From: a virus
DNA: 64,000 nucleotides
Strand: one strand, 5' to 3'
Virus record (IMG/VR): IMGVR_UViG_3300042907_001080
Span: 217,659 to 281,658 of that record
Positions within the stretch are counted from its first letter, which is position 1, and each line of letters starts with the position of its first letter. The position numbers and the translations under genes were made by a program. Shown one piece after another: positions 7,803 to 15,777 of the stretch. The notes below the pieces were generated by a model. It had not been told where the DNA came from and ran no database searches. It worked only from the letters and a program-made list of their open reading frames with translations.

Positions 7803-7993
7803 CCATGATTAAATCGTTTGATTTCATGTAGGTCTCCGTTTTCATCTTCTTGGTAGACCACAGCTTCTGTAATTCCTAATCCAAGATTGGCTTCTGCTAT
7901 TTCCAATGCTTCTTTTCTACTGCTGGTGGTTTCTACCAATTCTTCGTGACCGGCCTCATCCACTGCCCAAACTTCGTAAAGTTCAAAGTTCAT
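7799..7993 (-). CDS. Small acidic phage protein
   Basis: 64 residues, strongly acidic (many Glu and Asp), beginning MNFELYEVWAVDEAGHEELV. The pattern strand-helix-strand (YEVWAVD..., RKEALEIAEANL, EAVVYQEDENGDL) suggests a small alpha/beta fold. AAGGAG lies about 15 bases upstream, a rather long spacing. No function recognised. It ends where the next promoter begins. Confidence 0.6.
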   Translation of the reverse strand: MNFELYEVWAVDEAGHEELVETTSSRKEALEIAEANLGLGITEAVVYQEDENGDLHEIKRFNHG

Positions 7994-8011
7994 GATACTA
8001 ACACAATCTCC

Positions 8012-8593
8012 TTAAGTAAATTTTTCCCAGTCCCCACCAGGCGCCACCACCCAGCCAAGCTGTTGAAGATCATTCCGGATCTCGTCGGTTATACAGCCTT
8101 CCGGCACATATTTCTCTACTACTGCCTTCCGAGCTTCTTGTTCTTCGGTCAGCTGTTCGTTTTCTTTTGCAGGTGCATAGACGCCAATATCACGAATACC
8201 TGAACAGTACCAATCTATGTAGTCGCCTTTTTGTTGCATGTCAGCAATGATGCCACCAGCACTGCGCCAACTACAACCCCATTCCTCTTGTTTAAGGATA
8301 GGAATAACATCTAATTTAATAAACCCGTTGTTGCACATGGCCGCATATAAGTTTTGGGCGTAGTCATCTCTGGCTCGAACTTTCTCTAAAATCCAATCGG
8401 TGGTTAAGAGATCGTACTCCATATTGTTTACACGGCGTTGGGGATCGTCAAACTTATGATCGTGTTCGTTGATTATCTTTTCAAAAAGATCTAGATAATC
8501 TTCATTGACGGGTTCGCCTTGTTCAGCCTGACGCTTGACATATCCTTGCTTTTGGAAAGAATGCCGTTCAGGGCTGCTTGAAATTTTTGACAT
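8012..8593 (-). CDS. Conserved phage protein of unknown function
   Basis: 193 residues. The central block (TTDWILEKVRARDDYAQNLY, then MCNNGF, EEWGCSWRSAGGIIADM and DYIDWYCSG) resembles a family of uncharacterised proteins often found in T4-like and related phages. The C-terminus ends with VPEGCITDEIRNDLQQLGW, a helical segment. No catalytic residues can be assigned. It overlaps the upstream 121-residue gene by 26 bp and is part of the early run 8012-9958 behind the sigma70 promoter at 9968. Confidence 0.6.
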   Translation of the reverse strand: MSKISSSPERHSFQKQGYVKRQAEQGEPVNEDYLDLFEKIINEHDHKFDDPQRRVNNMEYDLLTTDWILEKVRARDDYAQNLYAAMCNNGFIKLDVIPILKQEEWGCSWRSAGGIIADMQQKGDYIDWYCSGIRDIGVYAPAKENEQLTEEQEARKAVVEKYVPEGCITDEIRNDLQQLGWVVAPGGDWEKFT

Positions 8594-8933
8594 CTTGTAT
8601 TGCTTTCTTTAGTGTTTCTGCGTAGTTAACTGCCTGTTGTTCGGTCATTATGATGCTGGCTTCGTATTTGACATAGCCTTTAGTTAACAAGATCCAAATG
8701 GTCTGCCAGCGATTGAGCTTCCACCATTCTGATTTTTGTGTGGTATAGGTAGTAACCGTAACATAATGATCGTCAGCTTCAACCCAAACATTGTGATCGT
8801 GATTGGCATCTTGACATTCGCAAACAACTTGATAGGTAATAGCATCGCCCCAGTCGCTGCGTTTCAATACGCCTTCTGCTGGAGTTTGTGGTTTAAGTGT
8901 CGTTAAAGGTTCGGACATCATTTCTTCTTTCAT
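8568..8933 (-). CDS. Conserved phage protein with paired cysteine motif
   Basis: 121 residues from the first of three nearby ATGs; MSEPLTTL (start near 8918) is equally possible. The core VVCECQDANHDHNVWVEADD followed by VTVTTYTTQKSEWWKLNRW and a C-terminal helix (TEQQAVNYAETLKKAIQDV) is a recognisable small phage family without assigned function. The CxC...H.H arrangement could bind metal. It overlaps both neighbours, indicating translational coupling. Confidence 0.6.
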   Translation of the reverse strand: MKEEMMSEPLTTLKPQTPAEGVLKRSDWGDAITYQVVCECQDANHDHNVWVEADDHYVTVTTYTTQKSEWWKLNRWQTIWILLTKGYVKYEASIIMTEQQAVNYAETLKKAIQDVKNFKQP

Positions 8934-9120
8934 ATATGCTTTTTACCATACGTTGATAGTCTTCTTCCGGCAACACAGTTCTATACATGCTGAGAGCCTG
9001 TGTGACCATGATACCGGCTATCTCTATGTCTTTATATTCTTCCATCATCACGCTAGTAAACTGTAGATACTTGGTATATAGGTCTTCAATACTGTGTTGA
9101 TTTTTATCAGATATACTCAT
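8893..9120 (-). CDS. Small helical phage protein
   Basis: 75 residues, predicted mostly helical: IEDLYTKYLQFTSVMMEEY, then IEIAGIMVTQALSMYRTVL and a basic C-terminal helix. Similar short proteins occur in cyanophage-like genomes next to uncharacterised genes. No function recognised. It starts one base after the upstream stop (9122) and overlaps the next gene by 41 bp. Confidence 0.6.
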   Translation of the reverse strand: MSISDKNQHSIEDLYTKYLQFTSVMMEEYKDIEIAGIMVTQALSMYRTVLPEEDYQRMVKSIYERRNDVRTFNDT

Positions 9121-9121
9121 A

Positions 9122-9958
9122 TTATGTCCATAGACTATCTCGGGCTTTGATAAGGCGGATCATCATAGCTTCATCTTCGGCCGCATATTCTTCTTCAATC
9201 TTCTGTAGCAGTTCGTGTGATCGTGTGCTGAGTTCTTCAAGTTCGGGAGTCTTCTTGCTGCCAAAAAGTCTGCCATCGTTGAGGAGTCGTGCCTTTTCAC
9301 AGTATTCAGTCCAGCCGCTGACATCATAAGGATCAGGACGATTACGATAAGTCACAGTCCACCATAGGTAAAGTTCTTTGATCTCTTTTGCACGAAGAGC
9401 CTGTCCTGTAGGTTTGCCGTAGTCTAGATGATCTGGTTCACACCAATCAGTGTTAGTAAGAGTCATAGCCCAATCTAAATGATCAATGCCTGCTTGAGGA
9501 CAGCGCCAAGTGCGCCAACGGAACCAACCTGTAGCCCAGAAAGGTGCCTTATACTTTGCCTTATCTTCTTCGCTACCCCAAGCAATATGACTCCATGCTT
9601 GTTCTATTTCAACAAAGTCTACAAGTTCGTTGAAGAGGCAAGGAAGGAACCGGTTGCCCACGTCGCACCAGTTACCGGGCTTAATATCGCGAGGGTGAGC
9701 GGTAAGACTATGAGTGCGACTAACCCAACGGTTATTAATGTAATACTTAACATCGTAAATCTTTCTAACAGGCCAGGTGACAAAATCTTGGATATAGCTT
9801 AGGCCTTCTTCAGCTAGCCAATAACGGACAGGATGATAGCGTTTGGCTTCATCTTCCCATTCGGCCCAGCCGTCCGAGGTTAGCGCACCCTTTTTAGGTG
9901 TGCCTCGAACCCAATCTGCGAACGGGGAGCATGACCAGTAGTTTGTGTGTTGTGCCAT
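9122..9958 (-). CDS. Conserved Trp-rich phage protein
   Basis: 278 residues with unusually many Trp and Tyr (NYWSCSPFADWVRG, WFRWRTWRCPQAG, ELYLWWTVTYRNRPDPYD). The family is common in T4-like phages of Gram-negative bacteria and has no assigned function that I know of. The C-terminal 60 residues are a charged helical segment (ELEELSTRSHELLQKIEEEY). It is the first gene after a perfect sigma70 promoter (9968-9996), so it is an early gene. Confidence 0.65.
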   Translation of the reverse strand: MAQHTNYWSCSPFADWVRGTPKKGALTSDGWAEWEDEAKRYHPVRYWLAEEGLSYIQDFVTWPVRKIYDVKYYINNRWVSRTHSLTAHPRDIKPGNWCDVGNRFLPCLFNELVDFVEIEQAWSHIAWGSEEDKAKYKAPFWATGWFRWRTWRCPQAGIDHLDWAMTLTNTDWCEPDHLDYGKPTGQALRAKEIKELYLWWTVTYRNRPDPYDVSGWTEYCEKARLLNDGRLFGSKKTPELEELSTRSHELLQKIEEEYAAEDEAMMIRLIKARDSLWT

Positions 9959-9967
9959 AATAAAGTA

Positions 9968-9996
9968 ATTATACAGTCTTTCTAGAAACTTGTCAA
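9968..9996 (-). promoter_or_regulatory. Perfect sigma70 promoter
   Basis: TTGACA, 17 bp, TATAAT on the minus strand, ten bases upstream of the ATG at 9958. It heads the 9958-to-8012 early run. Confidence 0.85.
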
Positions 9997-10013
9997 TAAG
10001 AATCTTTTTTGAC

Positions 10014-10397
10014 TCAAATTTTTCTTTGGTATCCGGCTAGATTGAGCATGATACTATACTGCTCGTAGGCTTTTTGGACAGCAGTATTGGATTGACGATA
10101 CCAACTTTCCTCACGTTCCTTTTCCATAAGCATGGAAAACATGTCGGCATCGCTGTAGCCGTGGGTATGATTGCCAAAAAATCTTTGTTCCATTTCTACA
10201 AGAGCTCGAAATCTGCTTTCAGGTATTTGAACTGTGAATACTTTTTCTGTTTCAAATTTTACAAAATCTCTGTTTACAATATCTGCTCGCAGAGGATCTG
10301 TAAAATATTTGGGAGGGTGGTATCTGGCCCTACGTTTTTGATCATCTACAATTTGTATTTCGTAGTTTTTACAAAACTGATCAACTTTTTCTTTCAT
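10014..10397 (-). CDS. Phage protein of unknown function
   Basis: 127 residues, mixed charge, with basic KRRARYHPPKYFTDPL near residue 22 and a C-terminal helical half (DADMFSMLMEKEREESWYRQ) ending QAYEQYSIMLNLAGYQ-like. The terminal helix resembles the AYEHYxxM motif found in two other proteins of the window (ends at 11618 and 60489). This suggests a shared short C-terminal module. The start overlaps thyX by 4 bp (ATGA junction). Confidence 0.55.
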   Translation of the reverse strand: MKEKVDQFCKNYEIQIVDDQKRRARYHPPKYFTDPLRADIVNRDFVKFETEKVFTVQIPESRFRALVEMEQRFFGNHTHGYSDADMFSMLMEKEREESWYRQSNTAVQKAYEQYSIMLNLAGYQRKI

Positions 10398-11059
10398 TGT
10401 ACTAGGCTTTCTGCTAGAGGAAATATTTCTGCAATTACTTTTGCACAGGCTTTAGCAATTTCTTGATGCTCTTTCTGGGTGCCATTGGCCGAGCGTAGTT
10501 CAATAAAATGCACCCATGACCGCAATGTTCCATTCATATACAAGCGACTTTCTATAAGACCTTCTGGTAATACAGCCCGAGCCTGTTCCTTGGCTATGCC
10601 ATTAGCGATAGCCCATTCATACTCTCGTTTGGCAGCATAGATGACTCGCTGTTGAGCACGGTACCATTCATTTTGTAACAATTGATCATCGACGTCGACG
10701 CTATTCTGTCTGTTCTTAGGGTCTTGAAGTCTAGCTTCCCTTGTAACAAAATTGAGATCTTTCGTTGGGTCAGCATAGCGTTGAGAGAACTCTTGGAAAC
10801 TGAAACTTCTGTGTCGCAAGATTTGCCGGGCAATGTCTCTTGTTGTGGTAATTTCGATACAGGCGGAGACCATTTCGAGCGGTGACCAGTGTTGGTGTTT
10901 AACCAAGTATCGGATAAGTTTATCTGATGTCTCTGTATTAAGCTGGTTGCTGGGATTGCTGACACGGGCGCAATACGCAATGAGTTCCTGTGCATCTGCA
11001 ATACCCATAAGTTTAAATTCGCCTGTGGGTTGGCTGTAGGATAAAAGTTTAACATTCAT
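10394..11059 (-). CDS. thyX: FAD-dependent thymidylate synthase ThyX
   Basis: 221 residues. ThyX makes dTMP from dUMP using methylene-tetrahydrofolate and NADPH through FAD. The signature RHRX7S is present as RHRSFSFQEFS with R82, H83, R84 and S92, followed by QRY. Other family features are the N-terminal CARVSNP, HWSPLEMVS (FAD/nucleotide contacts) and the C-terminal LPEGLIESRLYMNGTLRSW with the arginine and asparagine that bind dUMP. Phages commonly carry thyX to support DNA synthesis. Overlap with the upstream gene (11056) indicates coupling. Confidence 0.95.
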   Translation of the reverse strand: MNVKLLSYSQPTGEFKLMGIADAQELIAYCARVSNPSNQLNTETSDKLIRYLVKHQHWSPLEMVSACIEITTTRDIARQILRHRSFSFQEFSQRYADPTKDLNFVTREARLQDPKNRQNSVDVDDQLLQNEWYRAQQRVIYAAKREYEWAIANGIAKEQARAVLPEGLIESRLYMNGTLRSWVHFIELRSANGTQKEHQEIAKACAKVIAEIFPLAESLVQ

Positions 11060-11613
11060 TTATAATTCCTTAGTAATTCTATAATTTCTTCTTCTGAATA
11101 AAGTTTAATCGTTTTGATAAAAGAATCAAACTCTTCAAAATCTATATTAGCATATTTTTCCGGAGGAGCAATCTGTGCTGCAGGCATTTTAACTAGAGTC
11201 AAACCAAATTCGCAGTTCATAGGATAAACTAAAAAATCTGTTTCTTTAATAAAATACATTAACAGTTTGTACGAATCCGAACAATATTTTGACTGTGACC
11301 AAAATTTTGTTGGAGGAATCATGTCATGTATTAATATCCAGTGGTTGCAATGATTTACAGAATTATTAAAGTCTTTTAATACAAAATCATAATCGTGATT
11401 TGCATCTATAAAAATTATATCAAACGACACTTCTTTGTCTAGAATTAAAAAAAAATCATCAGTCGTTGATTTTATAAGAGCGTTGTTGTTAGTGTCTACT
11501 GATAACTTTACATTGCATTTTATTTGATCAAAGTTTTTATTTTGATCAATGCCTAACTCTAGATACACAAGATCTTTAATATTTGAAATATTGTTTATTA
11601 TAGAACAAGACAT
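11056..11613 (-). CDS. Probable class I methyltransferase-like protein
   Basis: 185 residues from MSCSIINNISNI; an upstream in-frame ATG would overlap the previous gene and give a Lys/Asn-rich non-conserved extension. The order VYLELGID (motif I region), KLSVDTNN (acidic loop), FDIIFIDANHDYDFVLKDF and HWILIHDMIP follows the Rossmann methyltransferase pattern of the Methyltransf_24 type. The usual GxGxG glycines are weak (LELGIDQNKNF), so cofactor binding is uncertain. A+T content is higher than in the neighbouring genes, suggesting later acquisition. Confidence 0.6.
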   Translation of the reverse strand: MSCSIINNISNIKDLVYLELGIDQNKNFDQIKCNVKLSVDTNNNALIKSTTDDFFLILDKEVSFDIIFIDANHDYDFVLKDFNNSVNHCNHWILIHDMIPPTKFWSQSKYCSDSYKLLMYFIKETDFLVYPMNCEFGLTLVKMPAAQIAPPEKYANIDFEEFDSFIKTIKLYSEEEIIELLRNYK

Positions 11614-11617
11614 TTTG

Positions 11618-12109
11618 TTATTTCTGTTCTTGTTCTTTTTCAGGAAAACACAATGATTCCATGGTTTTGTAATGTTCGTAGGCTTTTTTAAGAGCTTCGA
11701 ATCTTTCAAGTTTTGCCGGATCAGGCACTAGTATGGACAGTCTTTGTTCCATTTTCTTCATGAACTCTTTGAGGCTCTTACCATCTATTTTAATATCAGT
11801 GCCCGCAGCCATGTCAATACCATCGCCGGTAATACTCACAGTCTGTGGAACAGCAGCGTTGGTAAATGTATATCCACTAGTTCCTGTAGCCCACTGACTG
11901 TTATTGCTAATGTTATTAATAGTTGTAATACCGCCTACTGTTGCTCCGTAATTGTAAGAATACGCAGATGATGGCAGAGTAATTGTTGAAACTCCGGAGC
12001 CAAGTGTAATTGTATCTAATGTATCAGTCATGGTGCTTGCTTGAGCAGCACCATAACTGCTTAGATCAATTTCAATATCATCAAGTGTGATACTGTCCTT
12101 GTCGTTCAT
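11618..12109 (-). CDS. Phage structural-type protein with C-terminal helical module
   Basis: 163 residues. The first 115 are a low-complexity beta region (Thr, Ser, Gly, Asn) like fibre or neck decorations. From GDGIDMAAGTDIKIDGKSL onward comes a conserved helical tail, FMKKMEQRLSILVPDPAKLE followed by RFEALKKAYEHYKTMESLC. This tail is widespread in small T4-like phage proteins next to structural genes. It may attach a beta-rich head domain to the virion. It shares the AYEHYxxM ending with two other window proteins. Confidence 0.55.
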   Translation of the reverse strand: MNDKDSITLDDIEIDLSSYGAAQASTMTDTLDTITLGSGVSTITLPSSAYSYNYGATVGGITTINNISNNSQWATGTSGYTFTNAAVPQTVSITGDGIDMAAGTDIKIDGKSLKEFMKKMEQRLSILVPDPAKLERFEALKKAYEHYKTMESLCFPEKEQEQK

Positions 12110-12111
12110 GA

Positions 12112-12303
12112 TTAGGCCTTGGCTTCTTTGCGGGCGTTTTTTTCTTCTGTGATTTCATTGCGACGAGCTTTAACTGCTTTGCCTACTTCTTGTAATGCTT
12201 TGCGAGCACGGGTGCCTGCGGCATTGTTACCTGCTGCAAATTTTGCGTCTTCTGCCAAGAATGCTTCCATTGCTGCTTTTAATTGTTCTACTGTGTTTGA
12301 CAT
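12112..12303 (-). CDS. Histone H1-like basic protein
   Basis: 63 residues. The core AGNNAAGTRARKALQEVGKA matches the GNxAAGTRARKAL signature of bacterial and phage histone-H1-like (Hc1-type) proteins, with a basic end (RRNEITEEKNARKEAKA). It probably binds DNA non-specifically, possibly in genome compaction or host nucleoid effects. Two bases separate it from the next gene. A weak AAGGAAAA ribosome-binding site precedes the ATG. Confidence 0.7.
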   Translation of the reverse strand: MSNTVEQLKAAMEAFLAEDAKFAAGNNAAGTRARKALQEVGKAVKARRNEITEEKNARKEAKA

Positions 12304-12345
12304 AATGTTTTCCTTAAGTTATGTTCTACTACTTATAATAGTAAT

Positions 12346-12454
12346 TGGTGTGGTCGGTAGGATTCGAACCTACAAAGCGATGTCTAAGACGTTGCCCTTG
12401 CCCAAATGCGTTTCACAACGGACCGGAGGTATACCAAGTTCCACTCACGACCAC
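12346..12454 (-). tRNA. Atypical 109-nt tRNA-like gene with encoded CCA, identity uncertain
   Basis: The acceptor arms GTGGTCG/CGACCAC, the T-arm (TAGG-TTCGAAT-CCTA) and encoded ACCA are canonical. A D-arm-like GTGGAACTTGGTATACC follows U8-G9. The centre is abnormal: the segment where the anticodon arm should be contains GTT-GTGA-AAC closed by GTCC/GGGC, and a second long hairpin contains GTC-TTA-GAC. Neither gives a clean 5-bp/7-nt anticodon arm. It could be a class II tRNA (Leu-like) with an insertion, or a tRNA-like RNA that is not aminoacylated. It lies apart from the main array. Confidence 0.55.
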
Positions 12455-12501
12455 ACATACAGTATATAACCGCAAACGCAAAAGGTCAAGACTTTTGTAG
12501 T

Positions 12502-12507
12502 TAAATA
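12502..12507 (+). promoter_or_regulatory. Late-type promoter motif TTAAATAC
   Basis: TAAATA ends ten bases before the ATG at 12518. Predicted +1 near 12513 leaves a five-base leader (AGATT) without a ribosome-binding site. It heads the plus-strand block 12518-20764. Confidence 0.5.
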
Positions 12508-12517
12508 CTGTCAGATT

Positions 12518-13498
12518 ATGACACAAGACTTCACAAAGATACCATTCCATAACATAACAAGATTTGGTCAACGCACCATGTTGCATCGCCCGTTATTTTC
12601 TACCAGTTGGATTTTGGGCCGTTTCTGTAATTATAACTGTTCTTACTGTTGGCCCTATGCTAGATCGGACAAGGTAGATCACCAGCCTTTAGAAGTATAT
12701 ACTAATACTGTAGATGAAATCAAACGACAGGCTCGACTAAATGGCTTCAATGAATTCCATTGGAGTTTCAGTGGCGGTGAACCTACTGCTTACCGACAGC
12801 TACATGATTTGATTAAACACCTTGACGAAACAGAAAGCACATACCAAAGTATACACATGACAACCAATTTAAGTCCTGGAAGTAAATGGTGGAATACCTG
12901 GTGTGCCAACACAGCATTACTACAACGCAGAAGTATCACAGCATCATTTCATGATGAGTTTGCTCGAGAGCAGGAATTCGGTGACAAGTGTCTACAGTTA
13001 TTGCATGAGCGTGTGCATGTCACAGTCAATCAAGTAATGGTCCCGGAAAAGTTTTATGAGCTTTATGAACGCATGTCTCGGCTACATGCTCGTGGAATCA
13101 ATGTTACGCTCAAACCGCAAAGTGATCCTACAGCGAGTCGTGTAGTCGATGGCTACACAACAGAAATGATTGATCTATTACAGACTGGATTTCCTCAAAC
13201 ATCACAAGGCGAAGACGTTTATCAAATAGCATTGTATGATACAGACAACAAAGAATATTTGTTCGATCAAGCAGAAAGATTTAATGCTTTTGGTTTTAAC
13301 AAATTCCAAGGTTGGAGTTGCAATAGTGGGTATCAAAGTGTTATAATAAGAGGTAATGAAGTGAAACGATCATATAGCTGTCACGACCGACTATTAGGAA
13401 CACTAGAGAGCTTTGAGCTTTTTAAAAAACCAACAGTTTGTATAACACCTAGTTGTGTCAGCAGTGCTGATTCAAAGATACCAAAATGTATAAACTAG
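12518..13498 (+). CDS. Radical SAM protein 1
   Basis: 326 residues. The radical-SAM [4Fe-4S] motif is C37-N-Y-N-C41-S-Y-C44, followed by the SAM-binding SFSGGEPTAYRQL near residue 88 and THMTTNLS-like strand. C-terminal cysteines (FQGWSCNSGYQSVII, SYSCHDRLLG, VCITPSCVSS) could hold a second cluster as in SPASM/twitch proteins. It resembles, in order of motifs, the minus-strand proteins at 21796 and 22899, so these are likely paralogues. First gene of a coupled plus-strand run; the next gene starts 13 bp before its stop. The substrate is unknown. Confidence 0.85.
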   Translation: MTQDFTKIPFHNITRFGQRTMLHRPLFSTSWILGRFCNYNCSYCWPYARSDKVDHQPLEVYTNTVDEIKRQARLNGFNEFHWSFSGGEPTAYRQLHDLIKHLDETESTYQSIHMTTNLSPGSKWWNTWCANTALLQRRSITASFHDEFAREQEFGDKCLQLLHERVHVTVNQVMVPEKFYELYERMSRLHARGINVTLKPQSDPTASRVVDGYTTEMIDLLQTGFPQTSQGEDVYQIALYDTDNKEYLFDQAERFNAFGFNKFQGWSCNSGYQSVIIRGNEVKRSYSCHDRLLGTLESFELFKKPTVCITPSCVSSADSKIPKCIN

Positions 13499-14463
13499 AA
13501 AACATAAAAGACATACATCTAGAATTAACAAGTAAGTGTCAAGCACGATGCCCAATGTGTCCTCGCCGAGTTAACGGAGGGATACTAAATCCTATTATGT
13601 CGTTAAATGAGATAACACTAGAACAATTTAAAGAATGGTTCTCAGATGAATTTATAAATCAACTGGATAGTCTGTTTATGTGCGGCAATTTAGGTGATCC
13701 TATTATTGCTGAAGATTGTTTAGAGATATTTCAATACTTAAAAGAAACTAATCCTAACATACGATTGAGCATGCATACAAATGGTAGTGCTAGAAATATA
13801 CACTGGTGGAAAAAATTAGCAAAGTATAAAGTTAAAGTTACATTTGGAATAGACGGTTTAGAAGATACACACAAGTTATATCGAATAAGCACTAATTGGA
13901 ACACCATTATAAAAAATGCCGAGTCATTTATAAAAGCTGGCGGCGAAGCAGAATGGCACATGTTAGTGTTTAAGCATAACGAACATCAAATTGAAGAATG
14001 CCGTGCGCTAAGTCACAAACTTGAATTTAAAAAATTCACAACCAAGCATACTAGTCGTTTTAAAGATAACAAATTTCATGTATTGGACGAAACCGGCAAG
14101 ACTGTTAATATTCTTTATCCTACTAAACTTAGCACTTCACATACAGTAAATGTGTTGTCAGTATTACCAGCAGAGATACAATGCAAGGCAAAGAAATATA
14201 GTCAACTATACATAAGTGCAGACGGAGGAGTTAGTCCGTGTTGCTGGTTGGATTTTTCCTGGCAGTTGCCTAACCAGGACAATAGAATAAATTATATGGA
14301 TAAAATTGGAGTTTATCCTAACCTAAATAAACAGTCGTTAATAGATATATTTAATTCTGGTTTCTTTAGTAAGATTGAAAGTACCTGGTCAGCCGTTCCT
14401 TTAATGGAATGCGGCAAACAATGTGGACATTTTGATAAGCTAGGAGAGCAATTTGTTAGTTGA
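13486..14463 (+). CDS. Radical SAM protein 2 with SPASM-type C-terminus
   Basis: 325 residues. The cluster motif is C18-Q-A-R-C22-P-M-C25, just after LELTSKCQAR. MCGNLGDPI replaces the common GGEP. The C-terminal region CKAKKYSQLYISADGGVSPCCW plus MECGKQCGHFD supplies additional cysteines typical of SPASM domains, which bind auxiliary Fe-S clusters and peptide or small substrates. It overlaps the preceding gene and sits directly before a methyltransferase-like gene. Confidence 0.85.
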   Translation: MYKLENIKDIHLELTSKCQARCPMCPRRVNGGILNPIMSLNEITLEQFKEWFSDEFINQLDSLFMCGNLGDPIIAEDCLEIFQYLKETNPNIRLSMHTNGSARNIHWWKKLAKYKVKVTFGIDGLEDTHKLYRISTNWNTIIKNAESFIKAGGEAEWHMLVFKHNEHQIEECRALSHKLEFKKFTTKHTSRFKDNKFHVLDETGKTVNILYPTKLSTSHTVNVLSVLPAEIQCKAKKYSQLYISADGGVSPCCWLDFSWQLPNQDNRINYMDKIGVYPNLNKQSLIDIFNSGFFSKIESTWSAVPLMECGKQCGHFDKLGEQFVS

Positions 14464-15046
14464 TACAGAACACTTACATCACTGGATGCAAGCCATAAGA
14501 CAAAGCCCAGATCCTATGAGGACCATGGATGCATTCTGGTCTGGACAACTTAAAAGCAAAGAATGGTTGATCTCAAATTTAAGAAAACACATTAATAAAT
14601 TTGTAGGTATTGATATACATGGTGGCTGGGTTGGTGTACTAGCCAGTATGTTGTTCCAAAGTGATATCCCTATTATTAATATTCGTAGTGTTGATATTGA
14701 CCCTACCTGCGAATCTATTGCAGTTAACATGAACAAGATTGAAGAAATGGTTGGCAAGTTTCGTGCTGTCACAGCAGACATGTGTGCTCTTCGCAGTGAT
14801 GCAGATGTCATTATCAACACCAGTTGTGAACACATAACACAAGACCAATATGACATATGGTTAAGCGGAATGCCACATAGCAGCCTACTAGCATTGCAAA
14901 GCAATAATTATAATATAGATGAACATGTTAGGATTGCTAACAGTTTAGAAGAGTTTAAAAAACAATGCCATCTGGACAATATTTTGTATGCCGGGGAACT
15001 TGATTTGCCGTTGTACAAACGATTTATGATTATAGGAAAACAATGA
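14453..15046 (+). CDS. SAM-dependent methyltransferase-like protein (TTG start)
   Basis: 197 residues. A TTG start is chosen because AGGAGA lies six bases upstream and no ATG is suitably placed. The fold shows FVGIDIHGGWVGVLASML (motif I-like), then SVDIDPTCESIA (acidic loop), TADMCAL and INTSCEHIT, a Rossmann methyltransferase order. The combination NTSCEHI resembles a family recurrent in marine T4-like phages. The ATGA overlap couples it to the next gene. Target unknown. Confidence 0.65.
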   Translation: MLVDTEHLHHWMQAIRQSPDPMRTMDAFWSGQLKSKEWLISNLRKHINKFVGIDIHGGWVGVLASMLFQSDIPIINIRSVDIDPTCESIAVNMNKIEEMVGKFRAVTADMCALRSDADVIINTSCEHITQDQYDIWLSGMPHSSLLALQSNNYNIDEHVRIANSLEEFKKQCHLDNILYAGELDLPLYKRFMIIGKQ

Positions 15047-15777
15047 TAGAATTAGGGTTAGTTAAATGGTATAATGACGCAAAGAGATACGGGTTTATTA
15101 AAGCAGACTCGGATGGAGAATCTATTTTGGCACAGAGTCATTCTATTGTGGAAGAACCAAAGACTTTGAGAGAATTTCAACGTGTAACTTTTGAAAGATA
15201 TGTAACTGATAATGGCCTAGAAGCACGTACTATAAATATCGCCATGAACCCAGATTTATCGATTTACGAACACGAAGTTATATCATTGAAAAAACAACGA
15301 CTTCATCTTTCTTCATTTGTAGGACATGTCTTATTAGTGGTTAATACTGCCAGCCGATGCGGACTTACACCTCAGTACGAAGGATTAGAAAAATTATTTC
15401 AAAAATATAAAGATAAAAAATTTACAATCCTGGCATTTCCGACAAACAATTTCGCAGGACAGGAGCCTAATACAAATGCCGAAATTTTAGATTTTTGTGA
15501 GACAAATTATAATGTAAGTTTTTATGTTATGGAAAAATCAAATATTGTAGAACAGGATAGTTCAAGCCCTGCACAATTCGCCGAAACTGCACCTAGAGAA
15601 ATAAATTCTTTTTATAAAGACCTTGCCACCAGAACAAATGTTTTACCGCAGTGGAATTTCCACAAGTATCTAATTAATCGTACGGGTTCTATTATTAAAA
15701 GTTTTGATCATTTGACTCAACCAGACAATGATGTATTAATTAACGCAATCGAAGAATTTTTGGATAGTAACGTATGA
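15043..15777 (+). CDS. Cold-shock-domain / glutathione peroxidase fusion
   Basis: 244 residues in two parts. Residues 1-65 (GLVKWYNDAKRYGFIKAD...) match the RNP-1/RNP-2 region of cold-shock proteins, whose usual form is KWFN...GFGFI. Residues about 85-244 are glutathione-peroxidase-like: VVNTASRCGLTPQYEGLE with the peroxidatic Cys at C106, FPTNNFAGQEPNTNAEI and QWNFHKYLI with W204 and N205. The family's catalytic glutamine in FPCNQF is Asn here (N136). A peroxide reductase tethered to an RNA-binding domain is unusual. It lies between a methyltransferase and an epimerase, coupled to both by ATGA overlaps. Confidence 0.82.
   Translation: MIELGLVKWYNDAKRYGFIKADSDGESILAQSHSIVEEPKTLREFQRVTFERYVTDNGLEARTINIAMNPDLSIYEHEVISLKKQRLHLSSFVGHVLLVVNTASRCGLTPQYEGLEKLFQKYKDKKFTILAFPTNNFAGQEPNTNAEILDFCETNYNVSFYVMEKSNIVEQDSSSPAQFAETAPREINSFYKDLATRTNVLPQWNFHKYLINRTGSIIKSFDHLTQPDNDVLINAIEEFLDSNV

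Noticed and set aside
10594-11055. 153-codon frame overlapping thyX
   Set aside because: Alternative frame of a gene with complete ThyX motifs; no ribosome-binding site of its own.
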